A DNA stretch of 19,217 nt from Roseivirga sp. UBA6061 (GCA_002427745.1 DIYF01000130.1:67232-86448), one strand, 5' to 3'. Counted from the first letter of the stretch, positions 1 to 7,644 are shown. The notes: a model not told the origin generated them from the letters alone. Numbers and translations are program-made.

Positions 1-2
1 AA

Positions 3-662
3 ATGAGTACTGAAACTTTAGAAGCACCGGTAGTAAAGAAAGAAGCTTTACTGTCGAAAAGGAGAAAGAAGTTCGTCACCGATCCATTGAACGATGATAA
101 CCCGGTAACCGTGCAGGTATTGGGTATCTGTTCTGCTCTGGCGGTTACCACACAGATGAAACCTACATTCACTATGGCACTGGCCGTAATTTTTGTACTG
201 GTGGCATCTAACCTGACTATCTCACTGATGAGAAATATGGTACCGGGCCGAATCAGGATCATTGTACAGCTGGCCGTAGTGGCAACACTGGTAACCCTGG
301 TGAGCGAAGTGTTGAAAGCATATGCTTACGATATGTACAAAGAACTGTCGGTTTTCATTGGTCTGATCATTACCAACTGTATCGTAATGGGACGCCTTGA
401 AGCATTCGCCCTGGGTAACAAACCTTATGATTCTGTACTGGATGGCCTCGGATCTGGTCTGGGATATTCCTGGATTATCCTGGCAGTAGCTTTCTTCAGA
501 GAGGTGCTCGGATCAGGTAAGGTATTTGGTTATGCCTTGTTTGATGAGATGGGCATCAACTTCACGACAAATGGTTTGATGGTAACTCCCGTAGGAGCTT
601 TCATCGTACTGGGTTTCATTATCTGGGTACAGAGAACCAAAACAGGTTACGTAGAACACTAA
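3..662 (+). CDS. nqrD: Na+-translocating NADH:quinone reductase subunit D
   Basis: Integral membrane subunit of the Na+-NQR complex, which oxidises NADH, reduces ubiquinone or menaquinone and pumps Na+ out across the inner membrane. The 219-residue protein has a charged N-terminal tail (about residues 1-35) followed by about six hydrophobic segments. Cys43 (in LGICSALAV) and Cys126 (in [14 protein letters not shown]) match the two conserved NqrD cysteines that, with two from NqrE, hold an iron-sulfur centre within the membrane. The ATG is the third base of the window; nqrE follows after 13 bp. The adjacent D-E order favours Nqr over the homologous Rnf complex, where the related RnfE and RnfA genes are not neighbours. 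nqrA-C presumably lie to the left of the window. Family assignment is very secure. Confidence 0.96.
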   Translation: MSTETLEAPVVKKEALLSKRRKKFVTDPLNDDNPVTVQVLGICSALAVTTQMKPTFTMALAVIFVLVASNLTISLMRNMVPGRIRIIVQLAVVATLVTLVSEVLKAYAYDMYKELSVFIGLIITNCIVMGRLEAFALGNKPYDSVLDGLGSGLGYSWIILAVAFFREVLGSGKVFGYALFDEMGINFTTNGLMVTPVGAFIVLGFIIWVQRTKTGYVEH

Positions 663-675
663 AACACAGAAGATC

Positions 676-1287
676 ATGGATTTAGTAAACTTAGGAATTA
701 AGTCAATTTTCATAGAGAACATGGTGTTTGCCTACTTCCTGGGCATGTGTTCTTTCCTGGCGGTATCTAAGAAGGTATCGACCGCCTTTGGTTTGGGTCT
801 GGCCGTAGTATTCGTACTTGGTATGACTGTACCAATGAACTGGTTACTCAATGAATTTATCCTGAAAGAAGGTGCACTGGCATGGTTAGGTGGCGATATG
901 GCTACCATGGACCTGTCATTCCTGCGCTTTATCATGTTTATCGCCATTATTGCGGCCATGGTACAGCTGGTAGAGATGACCATTGAGAAGTTCTCTCCAT
1001 CGTTATATGGCTCCCTGGGTATCTTCCTGCCGCTGATCGCGGTAAACTGCGCCATCCTCGGTTCTTCACTGTTTATGGCACAAAGAGACTATACTCTGCC
1101 CGAAGCTACAGTATTCGGCTTCAGCTCTGGTTTTGGTTTCTTCCTCGCAATTATTGCACTGGCTGCTATTCGTGAGAAGCTGAGATATTCCAATGTGCCT
1201 GATGGACTGAAAGGTCTGGGTATTACCATGTTTATCACCGGACTGATGGGCATTGCCTTTATGAGCTTTATGGGTATTTCTATCTAA
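676..1287 (+). CDS. nqrE: Na+-translocating NADH:quinone reductase subunit E
   Basis: Integral membrane subunit of Na+-NQR and structural partner of NqrD; the two are inverted-topology homologues. The 203-residue protein has about six membrane segments. Cys25 ([13 protein letters not shown]) and Cys125 ([14 protein letters not shown]) match the conserved cysteine pair that shares the membrane iron-sulfur centre with NqrD. The motifs [12 protein letters not shown] near the N-terminus and [13 protein letters not shown] near residue 150 are typical of NqrE/RnfA proteins, and the length is close to the usual ~200 residues. Translation probably follows nqrD on the same message (13 bp gap). A strong terminator begins 24 bp after the stop, so nqrE is the last gene of this transcript; nqrF, usually next, is not in the window. 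Confidence 0.96.
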   Translation: MDLVNLGIKSIFIENMVFAYFLGMCSFLAVSKKVSTAFGLGLAVVFVLGMTVPMNWLLNEFILKEGALAWLGGDMATMDLSFLRFIMFIAIIAAMVQLVEMTIEKFSPSLYGSLGIFLPLIAVNCAILGSSLFMAQRDYTLPEATVFGFSSGFGFFLAIIALAAIREKLRYSNVPDGLKGLGITMFITGLMGIAFMSFMGISI

Positions 1288-1310
1288 GAAATACACACTA
1301 ATGATATACG

Positions 1311-1342
1311 AAAAGCCCTGACGTTTCCGTCAGGGCTTTTTT
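1311..1342 (+). terminator. Rho-independent terminator after nqrE
   Basis: A perfect 13-bp stem (AAAAGCCCTGACG at 1311-1323 with CGTCAGGGCTTTT at 1328-1340) and a 4-base loop, followed by two more T. It ends the nqr transcript. The A-rich left arm gives four U on the other strand, so it may also stop transcripts of the convergent SnoaL-like gene. Confidence 0.92.
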
Positions 1343-1408
1343 GTTTCTGGTTCATCAGGAACCGATTAGTTGATTTTTAACATGGTCCTGTCTGTTTTGG
1401 GGGCCTGC

Positions 1409-2191
1409 TTAAAACTTACCGGAATTTCTCCATTCATCTTTTGGGGCAATCTTCTCCATCACATCCCAGTGCTCTACAATCTTACCTTCTTTGATCCTGA
1501 AAATGTCAATAAAGCACCAGTCCTCTGTACCCAGTTGAGCATGGCTCAAGAGCACAGAGAAATTCCCCTGCACCAGAATCTTATGCACCTTCAGGTACTT
1601 CATGGTCATGCCCTGAGCGGCAGATTCCTGAACGAACTTACCAAAGCCCTCGAGACCGTCTTCAACCATAGGGTTGTGCTGGTCATACTGCTCTGTTGAG
1701 ATGTAGTCGGTGACTTTATCAAATTGTCCACCAATGAGTATGTCATTGGCAAAGGCTGTGATGAGCTTCCTGTTGTCCTCTGTCTTATCTTCATCCTCCA
1801 CTTCGGTCGGGCCATCTACCATCGACCGGCCTGAGGCGGTCTCCTTTACCTCTTCCTGTATCGTGTCCCAGTGCTCTATGATTTTGTCATGCTCATCGGT
1901 ATCAAAGATATCAGCTGTCACATAATAGAATTGGCCATTGTTGAGACTTTGATGGGCATGCACAAACACGTACTGGCCATCTTCAATAGTTCTGACAAGC
2001 TTAATGTCTCTCACAGGGTTACGTTCCAGAAAGGGGAGAAAGAACTCCAGAAAGCCTTCTTTACCATCGGCTACGCCTGTAGAGTGCTGTGTATATCGGT
2101 CGCCTGTGTATTTATCCAGTGCCTCCTTAGCGCGGCCCTGATTGATGCCTTCCAGGTAGAGCCCCCTGGCATTTTCTGTTTTTTGACTCAT
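1409..2191 (-). CDS. Tandem SnoaL-like (NTF2-fold) protein
   Basis: A 260-residue cytoplasmic protein with two copies of the SnoaL-like domain of the NTF2 superfamily, joined by an acidic linker (about residues 120-140, with several Asp/Glu). The copies share the same marks: YTQHS at 33-37 and YDQHN at 169-173, then a C-terminal strand pair ending in IIEHWD (104-109) and IVEHWD (238-243). Proteins of this type bind small hydrophobic or polyketide-like molecules; some are cyclases or isomerases, but many have no known reaction, so no substrate can be named. No signal peptide is present. The gene lies 112 bp downstream of an AraC-type regulator on the same strand and could be its target; this is inference from position only. 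The end of the gene faces the nqr terminator. Confidence 0.86.
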   Translation of the reverse strand: MSQKTENARGLYLEGINQGRAKEALDKYTGDRYTQHSTGVADGKEGFLEFFLPFLERNPVRDIKLVRTIEDGQYVFVHAHQSLNNGQFYYVTADIFDTDEHDKIIEHWDTIQEEVKETASGRSMVDGPTEVEDEDKTEDNRKLITAFANDILIGGQFDKVTDYISTEQYDQHNPMVEDGLEGFGKFVQESAAQGMTMKYLKVHKILVQGNFSVLLSHAQLGTEDWCFIDIFRIKEGKIVEHWDVMEKIAPKDEWRNSGKF

Positions 2192-2225
2192 GATCTGTAT
2201 AATTTTGTTTTGGTATGACTAATTG

Positions 2226-2235
2226 CTTTGCAAAG
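2226..2235. promoter_or_regulatory. 10-bp palindrome before the SnoaL-like gene
   Basis: CTTTGCAAAG is a perfect palindrome 34 bp upstream of the SnoaL-like start codon, in the 112-bp gap after the AraC-type gene. It could be an operator, but AraC-family proteins usually bind direct repeats, and a 10-bp palindrome can arise by chance. Weak call. Confidence 0.2.
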
Positions 2236-2303
2236 GAGCAAAATCATACTGCTTACTGAAAGGTAGAAAAGTGCCTTAGGACTGTAAAAATGGGAAAGGT
2301 GGG

Positions 2304-3188
2304 TCAGTCCTTGATATGGTGCGTTTTGCGAAAAGACTCTGGTGTCATCTGTGTTTGCCGTTTGAAAAACTTGAAAAGATTAGATGGTTCCTCAAACCCC
2401 GAGCGATAGGCTATCTCCTTGATGCTGAGATCAGAGTTGATCAGTAACCGCTTGATTTTCAAAAAGAAGTTGTCGTCTATAAATTGTTTGGCAGGCTTTT
2501 TCAGAATACGCTGAGTGATGTTATTCAGCGTTTTGCTGGTAACACCCAGCTGCGTGGCGTAGTAGGCAACAGATTTGTTTTTCTGATTTTCCTTCTCTAA
2601 TAGTCGCTGTAATTTTAAAAAGTCGCCCATGTATTTGTGATCGGGCTGTAATGAAGCAGAGACGCTTCTGATGCGGTGAATTTTGCTGGTGAGTATCTGC
2701 AGGAAATTTCGGATGATGCCCGGTGTATGATTGTCAAAAGGCTGCTGCAGCTCATGTTCGATTTGCCGCGTCAGGGTCAGTACTTCTTCAAAAGCCTTTT
2801 CGTCCGGTTGGGTGTGTTGGCTGAAAAGTAACTCGTTAAAGAGCTCTGCCACTTTGTGAGCTTCAGAGGCATCCAGATAGCTCAGGGCATATTCTTCGGT
2901 AAAAAGAAGAAGAAAGCCTTTATGCGTACCATTGTGGAAGCAATGAAGCTGGTCCTTCCTGATCGTGAGCACAGATCCGGGCTTCAGCTCATATTCCCGG
3001 AAATCAACCGTATGCTTTCCATAACCGGATGTGATAAGTATCAACAGGTAGAAATCTACTCTGTGTAAATGCCTGGGGTTATGCGTCAGGTGGTTTCTTT
3101 GAAGGATGCTTTCAAAAGGAAGTATCTCAAAATCAATGGCAGGAACCTTTTTGTGGTCAAAGCTGATGTTGATTATTTCCTCGCTCAT
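2304..3188 (-). CDS. AraC-family transcriptional regulator
   Basis: A 294-residue DNA-binding regulator. The N-terminal part (about residues 20-105) looks like an AraC-type cupin sensor domain: HRVDFYLLILITSGYG, then ELKPGSVLTIRKDQLHCF, typical of the beta-barrel that binds a small ligand. The C-terminal ~100 residues hold the paired helix-turn-helix module. The first HTH is near 205-226 (VAYYATQLGVTSKTLNNI) and the second near 254-275 (SIKEIAYRSGFEEPSNLFKFFK), followed by the family hallmark TPESFRK. The ligand is unknown. The gene starts only 38 bp after the DUF2490 stop, so it may be read through from upstream, and it precedes the SnoaL-like gene on the same strand. A link to that gene is plausible but not shown. 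Confidence 0.92.
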   Translation of the reverse strand: MSEEIINISFDHKKVPAIDFEILPFESILQRNHLTHNPRHLHRVDFYLLILITSGYGKHTVDFREYELKPGSVLTIRKDQLHCFHNGTHKGFLLLFTEEYALSYLDASEAHKVAELFNELLFSQHTQPDEKAFEEVLTLTRQIEHELQQPFDNHTPGIIRNFLQILTSKIHRIRSVSASLQPDHKYMGDFLKLQRLLEKENQKNKSVAYYATQLGVTSKTLNNITQRILKKPAKQFIDDNFFLKIKRLLINSDLSIKEIAYRSGFEEPSNLFKFFKRQTQMTPESFRKTHHIKD

Positions 3189-3226
3189 CCTGGCAATAAA
3201 TACATTGACTCACCTTCAGCAGGAAG

Positions 3227-3913
3227 TCAATTGATGGTATAGGTGTACTTAAATGAGAGTATGTGTGTGATCTCGTTGATAGGAGTACCTACGGTAGATT
3301 CATAGCGATAAAAGATACCAAATTCTCCAACCTTTTTGTACTTGCGCTCGGTACCGATGGTAAACCGAACGGAGTTATCAATATCTGCCTCACTGCGGTT
3401 GAGGCCCTGGAAGTACTCAACACTGAATTGAGGGTCATACTTCCAGTCTTTGATCTTGTAAGTCAGCCCTGATCTCCATCTGAAATACCTGCGGGCTACA
3501 TCGCCCTCAGCTTCTGAAAGCCCCACCTCATTGCGGTGCTGGTAGAGCAGGCGATGCTTGAGCTCAAAGCGGTCAATGTCATGTTTGGCACCCAGGCCAA
3601 GCTGATATCTGAAGTGATCTTCGAAGCCCTGACGACTGCCTCGGTTGTCATTTCTGGTGATATAACGGGTAGCCAGCAGCAGGTCGAAGAGTTTGTTGAG
3701 TTCAAACTTAATCCCCAGCTCGGTATGGTAGTTTTTCAGGGCATTGGCGTCATCGTCAAAACGAATCTGCTCCTCCAGATCAAAGCTCCAGCGCTCATTC
3801 AGCTTGTATTTTATTCCGGCCTTCAGCCAGACTTCAAAGTCCGTTTGCTGTGCTTTGAGGGAGGCAGAAAAGCCCGCCAGCACCAATAGAATCAGTGAGT
3901 AACGCTTGATCAT
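3227..3913 (-). CDS. DUF2490-like outer-membrane protein
   Basis: A 228-residue exported protein with a clear signal peptide (MIKRYSLILLVLAGFSASLKAQ, cleavage after about residue 21-22). The rest is a series of alternating amphipathic strands with many aromatic and charged residues (GIKYKLNERWSFDLEEQIRF, YRYESTVGTPINEITHILSFKYTYTI), the pattern of an outer-membrane beta-barrel ending in an aromatic-rich strand. Layout and motifs match DUF2490. No biochemical role is known for this family. Its ATG overlaps the TGA of the upstream DUF4956 gene (ATGA, 3910-3913), a sign of translational coupling, so the two proteins probably act together across the inner and outer membranes. The AraC-type gene follows 38 bp later. 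Confidence 0.8.
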   Translation of the reverse strand: MIKRYSLILLVLAGFSASLKAQQTDFEVWLKAGIKYKLNERWSFDLEEQIRFDDDANALKNYHTELGIKFELNKLFDLLLATRYITRNDNRGSRQGFEDHFRYQLGLGAKHDIDRFELKHRLLYQHRNEVGLSEAEGDVARRYFRWRSGLTYKIKDWKYDPQFSVEYFQGLNRSEADIDNSVRFTIGTERKYKKVGEFGIFYRYESTVGTPINEITHILSFKYTYTIN

Positions 3914-4521
3914 CCCCGGCCTGGTACTTTATAGTAAATAATCAGTGTAGAAATCTGGTTGGCATAATCTACTTTCACTACCGATACTTTGGTTATGTCC
4001 AGTCCGGTGCGCTCTTTCAGATCACCTATCAGGCTGTCATAATTTTCCGGTTTTATGTTCTCCAGCGTACCATAGGTGATATTTCGTTGTTCAACATGTG
4101 CTTTTGACAGCACATAACGTTCAATCACATACACAGCACCCACCACGGCAATGTTCACCGTAAGAATCTCAGTATAACTCATCTTCTTATTGGCGAGTGC
4201 ATTGATCACCGATACCCCGATAACCACGAACAGGTAGGTCATTTCCTTAATGTCCACGGTCAGGGTGCGGTAGCGAATGATGCCGAAGATGGCAAAGAGT
4301 CCCAGAGCCATACCCAGATCAAGCTCAAGTTTCTTCAGCGTAAAGCAGAGAAAGAACACAATAATGCTCACCATGTAATAGGTGAAGACATATTCCGTAC
4401 GCTGTGTATAACGATAATAGAGCTGCCTGATGATGATGCTGATAAAAATGAAGTTCAGGGTAAACCGAACCAGCATTTTAAAGAAGTCATCATCAAAGAT
4501 GGGTATTTCCAGAAATTCCAT
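3910..4521 (-). CDS. DUF4956 family inner-membrane protein
   Basis: A 203-residue protein with about four to five membrane segments (roughly 17-35, 44-62, 68-84, 94-110, 117-137) and a soluble C-terminal domain (about 140-203). The diagnostic DUF4956 motif GLFAIFGIIRYRT, followed by DIKEMTYLF, is at 74-98. The C-terminal domain (residues 150-203) has the alternating pattern of a small alpha/beta fold (ERTGLDITKVSVVKVDY). The function is unknown. As general family knowledge, DUF4956 genes are often found beside VTC-type polyphosphate polymerase domains and CotH-like proteins; neither is present here. The stop codon overlaps the start of the DUF2490 gene by 4 bp. The upstream VOC lipoprotein gene is 89 bp away, so operon membership of that gene is uncertain. 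Confidence 0.88.
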   Translation of the reverse strand: MEFLEIPIFDDDFFKMLVRFTLNFIFISIIIRQLYYRYTQRTEYVFTYYMVSIIVFFLCFTLKKLELDLGMALGLFAIFGIIRYRTLTVDIKEMTYLFVVIGVSVINALANKKMSYTEILTVNIAVVGAVYVIERYVLSKAHVEQRNITYGTLENIKPENYDSLIGDLKERTGLDITKVSVVKVDYANQISTLIIYYKVPGRG

Positions 4522-4610
4522 TCGACCTTTTCATCTGTAAAGTCTACAAGATAAAAGATTGTTTATGGGAAAGAGGATAAAAGCCCGTTTTATGACGATT
4601 TTGTTCTGAA

Positions 4611-5360
4611 TCAGCCAGGTGTTGGTGAGTCAGCCGAAGCGTTATAGACCAGCTTACCTGCTGAATTACCCGATTGCGATCGGTTGAACAGGATGCTTTG
4701 AATACCGGGAATTTCGGTCCTGGCACTGACCAGTCTCTCATCGCTTATGAGCTCCAGTAAAATACCGTCTTTTTGCATCAGGCGGATGGCGAGCCCGCGT
4801 TCAGGTAAATCGAGGTTATGAGCTTCCACAAAGCCAAACTCCGATTCGCACCAGGCCTGGGTTTGCTCCAGGTCCAGGGCCATGATGGAGAAGAAGGAGG
4901 GGGTGAGTCCTGTTACTTGTGGGTCTTCAAAAAACTGAACCCTGTTGCCATCACGGTCCAGTGAGACCAGTGATCTGGTTTTCAGGTGGCTGTCATAGAA
5001 AATATCTCCGCGAAATGAACTGCCGTTTTCTCTTAGTTTCTGGTAGAGTCCGTCCAGGTCTGCAGTTTTAAAACCAATCTTAAAAAAGCCTGAGGTACGC
5101 TGATTTTGGGCCGGGTTTGCAGGAAATGTTCCCGGGCTGATGTCCACCTGACCGAACTCATTCGATAAGAGGAGAGAGCCATTATCTTCACTGCTACTGA
5201 AACCCAGGTTTTGTGTGTACCAGGTAGCAAGCGCAGAGGGGTCTGACGAGCTCAGGTGAAAACCATTGATTTGCAGAGGAGTGTTGTTGGGCTCAGTATC
5301 ACAACCGGAGATAAAAAGGAGAGCAAAAAATAATAGAATGAGAGAGGGCTGATAGTTCAT
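4611..5360 (-). CDS. Two-domain VOC (glyoxalase-like) lipoprotein
   Basis: A 249-residue protein with a lipoprotein signal: hydrophobic MNYQPSLILLFFALLF, then ISGC with the lipidated cysteine at position 20. Residues about 31-146 form a VOC/glyoxalase-like domain: INGFHLSSSDPSALATWYTQNLGF opens the first betaalphabeta unit and DRDGNRVQFFED closes the second. Residues about 156-205 look like a third, partial unit (MALDLEQTQAWCESEFGF, then GILLELI). His35 and Glu145 sit where VOC enzymes carry metal ligands, but the other expected ligand positions are not convincing (Phe97 in KIGFKTAD). The enzyme reaction cannot be predicted, and it may be a non-enzymatic binding protein. Surface attachment is unusual for a superfamily that is mostly cytoplasmic. 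The start ATG is 301 bp from the divergent S41 protease start. Confidence 0.75.
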   Translation of the reverse strand: MNYQPSLILLFFALLFISGCDTEPNNTPLQINGFHLSSSDPSALATWYTQNLGFSSSEDNGSLLLSNEFGQVDISPGTFPANPAQNQRTSGFFKIGFKTADLDGLYQKLRENGSSFRGDIFYDSHLKTRSLVSLDRDGNRVQFFEDPQVTGLTPSFFSIMALDLEQTQAWCESEFGFVEAHNLDLPERGLAIRLMQKDGILLELISDERLVSARTEIPGIQSILFNRSQSGNSAGKLVYNASADSPTPG

Positions 5361-5432
5361 AGGCCCTTATACGCCAATGATACAGGCAATTTACAGAGTA
5401 TCGACATAGCGGTTGACCATGAGGTCGGAAGG

Positions 5433-5455
5433 CATGGTTTTTCGGATAAACCATG
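5433..5455. repeat. 8-bp inverted repeat in the VOC/S41 divergent gap
   Basis: CATGGTTT (5433-5440) and AAACCATG (5448-5455) form a perfect inverted repeat with a 7-base spacer. It lies in the gap between the divergent VOC lipoprotein and S41 protease genes, so it could be an operator. No T tract follows, which argues against a terminator. Confidence 0.4.
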
Positions 5456-5548
5456 GCCCTGAAATATGAATGACCATCCGAGGAGATGGCCAATCAAGAG
5501 GAACAAGGAAGGGTAATATTATTAACTAAATTCTTAGTTTAAAATACA

Positions 5549-5556
5549 TAGCTTTG
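5549..5556 (+). promoter_or_regulatory. Possible Bacteroidota -7 promoter element for the S41 gene
   Basis: TAGCTTTG fits the TAnnTTTG -7 consensus of Bacteroidota housekeeping promoters and lies 105 bp before the S41 start codon. I do not see a clear TTG-type -33 element at the usual spacing, so this is a weak call. An inverted repeat AACTAA/TTAGTT lies just upstream (about 5524-5539). Confidence 0.25.
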
Positions 5557-5641
5557 TTGCAACATGCAAATTTGAAGAGCCATAAGTTTTCTTAAGATGA
5601 GGAAAGTGGTTGTCTGTCGTGTTTGTGTATCTATTCAACGG

Positions 5642-5658
5642 ATCGCTTCGTAAGCGAT
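5642..5658 (+). promoter_or_regulatory. Hairpin abutting the S41 protease start codon
   Basis: ATCGCTT (5642-5648) pairs perfectly with AAGCGAT (5652-5658) around the 3-base loop CGT, ending three bases before the ATG at 5662. It occupies the ribosome-binding position, and no Shine-Dalgarno sequence is visible there. Confidence 0.4.
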
Positions 5659-5661
5659 TAC

Positions 5662-7035
5662 ATGTTGAGATCACTTTTTTTACTGGTATGCTCAGTTTGC
5701 ACAGTATGGCATCTCGGAGCGCAGGACCTCAGCCATGAACAAGCCCTGGAAGACCTTTCGGCTTTGGAAAGCAATCTCAAACGCTATCACGCAGGGTTGA
5801 CCCGATTCACGCCATCAGATTCAATTGATTATTATTTCGAACTGGTGAAGTCCAGGCTCAGTGATCAGCAGGAGGTAGCAGACTTTTACAGGGAGGTGAC
5901 TTTTTTGCTCAACAAGGTCCGCTGTGGGCACACACGGAGCTCAATGCCTGCCACGGCTAACGACCGGTTTAAAAAATCACATCTCTTCTTGCCGGTATCG
6001 GTGACTTACCTGGGTAACAAGCTCTATATAGAAGACTTTCTGACCAATGAAGGGGGGCTGAAAAAAGGGGAGGAGATACTGACCATCAACGGGCTTTCTA
6101 TTAAGGAGATTAACGGGGAAATCTTTGATCATCATTCTTCCGATGGATTTGTGAATACGAGTAAGTACCGGCTTACGGAGCGCTACTTTCGCTACTATTA
6201 TCAACTTTATGTTGCGCCTGAAGCAGAACGCTATACGCTCACACTGAGGGCTCTTGATGGAAAACTCAGAAGAGCTACGGTATCCGGTGAGAACTGGGAG
6301 CAGTTAAAAAGGCTGGATAAGCCTCTGCCGGAACGGGCCGTACTCAACCTGGACCATAGAAAGGACTACAGTTATATGCGAATCGGCACTTTTGGTAGCT
6401 ATAGCCTTAACAATGCCGGGCTGGACTACGATCAGTTTCTGGAAGATAGTTTCCGGGACCTGAAAAGAAAGAATGTGAAAAACCTGGTTCTGGACCTGCG
6501 GGGTAATGGTGGGGGAGATGATAACTACGGGGCTCTGTTGGTAAGCTATTTTGCCAAAGAACCTTTCCGCTACTTCGAGAGAATTGAAGTGACTGATGAT
6601 TATACAGGTTATGGCACAGTGAGGAGTTCAGAGGGTAGAAATCTGATGACCTCTCACAAAGGACTGTCCGTATGGCAGCCTCAGGCAGACCGGTTTGATG
6701 GAAAGGTCTATGTGTTGACTGATGGCTGGAGTTTTTCTACCTGTGCCGATGTAGCAACCGTATTACATCACCATAAATGGGCCACCTTCATAGGAGAAGA
6801 GACCGGTGGTGGCTATGATGGCAACACCAGTGGTAACTCCCGTACGCTCAGGCTGCCTCACTCGGAAATTAACATCAACCTGCCCATGTGGATGTATACT
6901 ACAGCGAACATAGGACATTCCTATTATGGAAGAGGTGTTATACCGAATTATCCGGTAGTAGCGATACCGGAAGAATTTGTGGCAGGTACTGATGTTGTGT
7001 TGGAAAAAGCAGAGCGTCTGATTCGCAGAAATTGA
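5662..7035 (+). CDS. Exported S41 (C-terminal processing-type) peptidase
   Basis: A 457-residue protein starting with a signal peptide (MLRSLFLLVCSVCTVWHLGAQ, cleavage near 21). This ATG is chosen over the in-frame TTG at 5623 because it places the signal peptide at the N-terminus. Residues about 115-200 look like a PDZ-type substrate-binding domain (GGLKKGEEILTINGLSIKEI at 131-150). The catalytic S41 domain runs from about 230 to 440: LVLDLRGNGGGDDNYGALL (275-293), VYVLTDGWSFSTCADVA with the probable nucleophile Ser359, and FIGEETGGGYDGNT (376-389). I have not located the catalytic Lys or other partners with certainty. It probably cleaves proteins in the periplasm. The stop lies one base from the stop of the convergent DinB-like gene. 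Confidence 0.86.
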   Translation: MLRSLFLLVCSVCTVWHLGAQDLSHEQALEDLSALESNLKRYHAGLTRFTPSDSIDYYFELVKSRLSDQQEVADFYREVTFLLNKVRCGHTRSSMPATANDRFKKSHLFLPVSVTYLGNKLYIEDFLTNEGGLKKGEEILTINGLSIKEINGEIFDHHSSDGFVNTSKYRLTERYFRYYYQLYVAPEAERYTLTLRALDGKLRRATVSGENWEQLKRLDKPLPERAVLNLDHRKDYSYMRIGTFGSYSLNNAGLDYDQFLEDSFRDLKRKNVKNLVLDLRGNGGGDDNYGALLVSYFAKEPFRYFERIEVTDDYTGYGTVRSSEGRNLMTSHKGLSVWQPQADRFDGKVYVLTDGWSFSTCADVATVLHHHKWATFIGEETGGGYDGNTSGNSRTLRLPHSEININLPMWMYTTANIGHSYYGRGVIPNYPVVAIPEEFVAGTDVVLEKAERLIRRN

Positions 7036-7036
7036 T

Positions 7037-7570
7037 TCACCAGGTGTATTCCGGTGGCTCTATGTCATTCATACGTACATAGAGGTTCGATTTGGCCCGG
7101 TGATTCGCCATATGGTCCTGTACGTAAAAGAGAGCAAAAGCCCGGCTCACGGTATTACCGCTATGGTACATCACCGTAGTTTCATCAAGCTGGGCCTGCT
7201 CAATGGTATAAATGACCTCGGTAGTGTAGTCAAATCCCTCTTCCAGGAGCCTGATAATCTCCGCTTTCGTCATTTTTGAGGCATCCGGTCTGTTGGGCTT
7301 TACATCCATACCCTGCACATAGCGCTTAGTGAGCAAGGGAATGGTATAGGCAATGTGGACCATTTGTTCTCCGAAAGTCTTGCTGACCTCGGTAGGTTGA
7401 TAGTTGTATTTATCGGCAGGCATGGCTCTGGCTACGGCAAGGCAGTGAGCTCTGGCTTCAAGCCAGACCGGGAGGTACATTTTTGTGAAATCCGTCTTTG
7501 GCGTGCGGTCTTGCGCATAAACGTTCAGCGTACTGCAGAATAGCAGTATCATCAGCGGCAGGCTTTTCAT
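7037..7570 (-). CDS. Exported DinB-like four-helix protein
   Basis: A 177-residue protein with a signal peptide (MKSLPLMILLFCSTLNVYAQ, cleavage near 20) and a DinB/YfiT-like helical bundle. The metal-binding histidine triad of the family appears complete: His72 (QMVHIAYTI), His153 and His157 (QDHMANHRAKSNLYVRM). The segment FALFYVQDHMANHRAKSN is the most typical part. DinB-superfamily members include metal-dependent thiol transferases and many proteins of unknown role; here the substrate is unknown. Export to the periplasm is less common than a cytoplasmic location but occurs in Bacteroidota. The gene lies 74 bp after rlmF on the same strand and may be read through from it. It converges on the S41 gene with a single base between the stops. 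Confidence 0.78.
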   Translation of the reverse strand: MKSLPLMILLFCSTLNVYAQDRTPKTDFTKMYLPVWLEARAHCLAVARAMPADKYNYQPTEVSKTFGEQMVHIAYTIPLLTKRYVQGMDVKPNRPDASKMTKAEIIRLLEEGFDYTTEVIYTIEQAQLDETTVMYHSGNTVSRAFALFYVQDHMANHRAKSNLYVRMNDIEPPEYTW

Positions 7571-7644
7571 AACAGGTTCGGTTGCTTATGAAAAGCTATG
7601 AATTTTTTCTGACTTTGATTGAGGGGAGAAGAAGCTACCTCAGC

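Noticed and set aside
4540..4546. Single AAGTCTA words before DUF4956, and likewise near 10600 and 18191
   Set aside because: They match the heptad unit, but as single copies in AT-rich spacers they can occur by chance and were noticed only after the arrays were found.
5623..5661. In-frame TTG extending the S41 protease by 13 residues
   Set aside because: The extension is polar and would bury the signal peptide; the ATG at 5662 begins exactly at a standard signal sequence.
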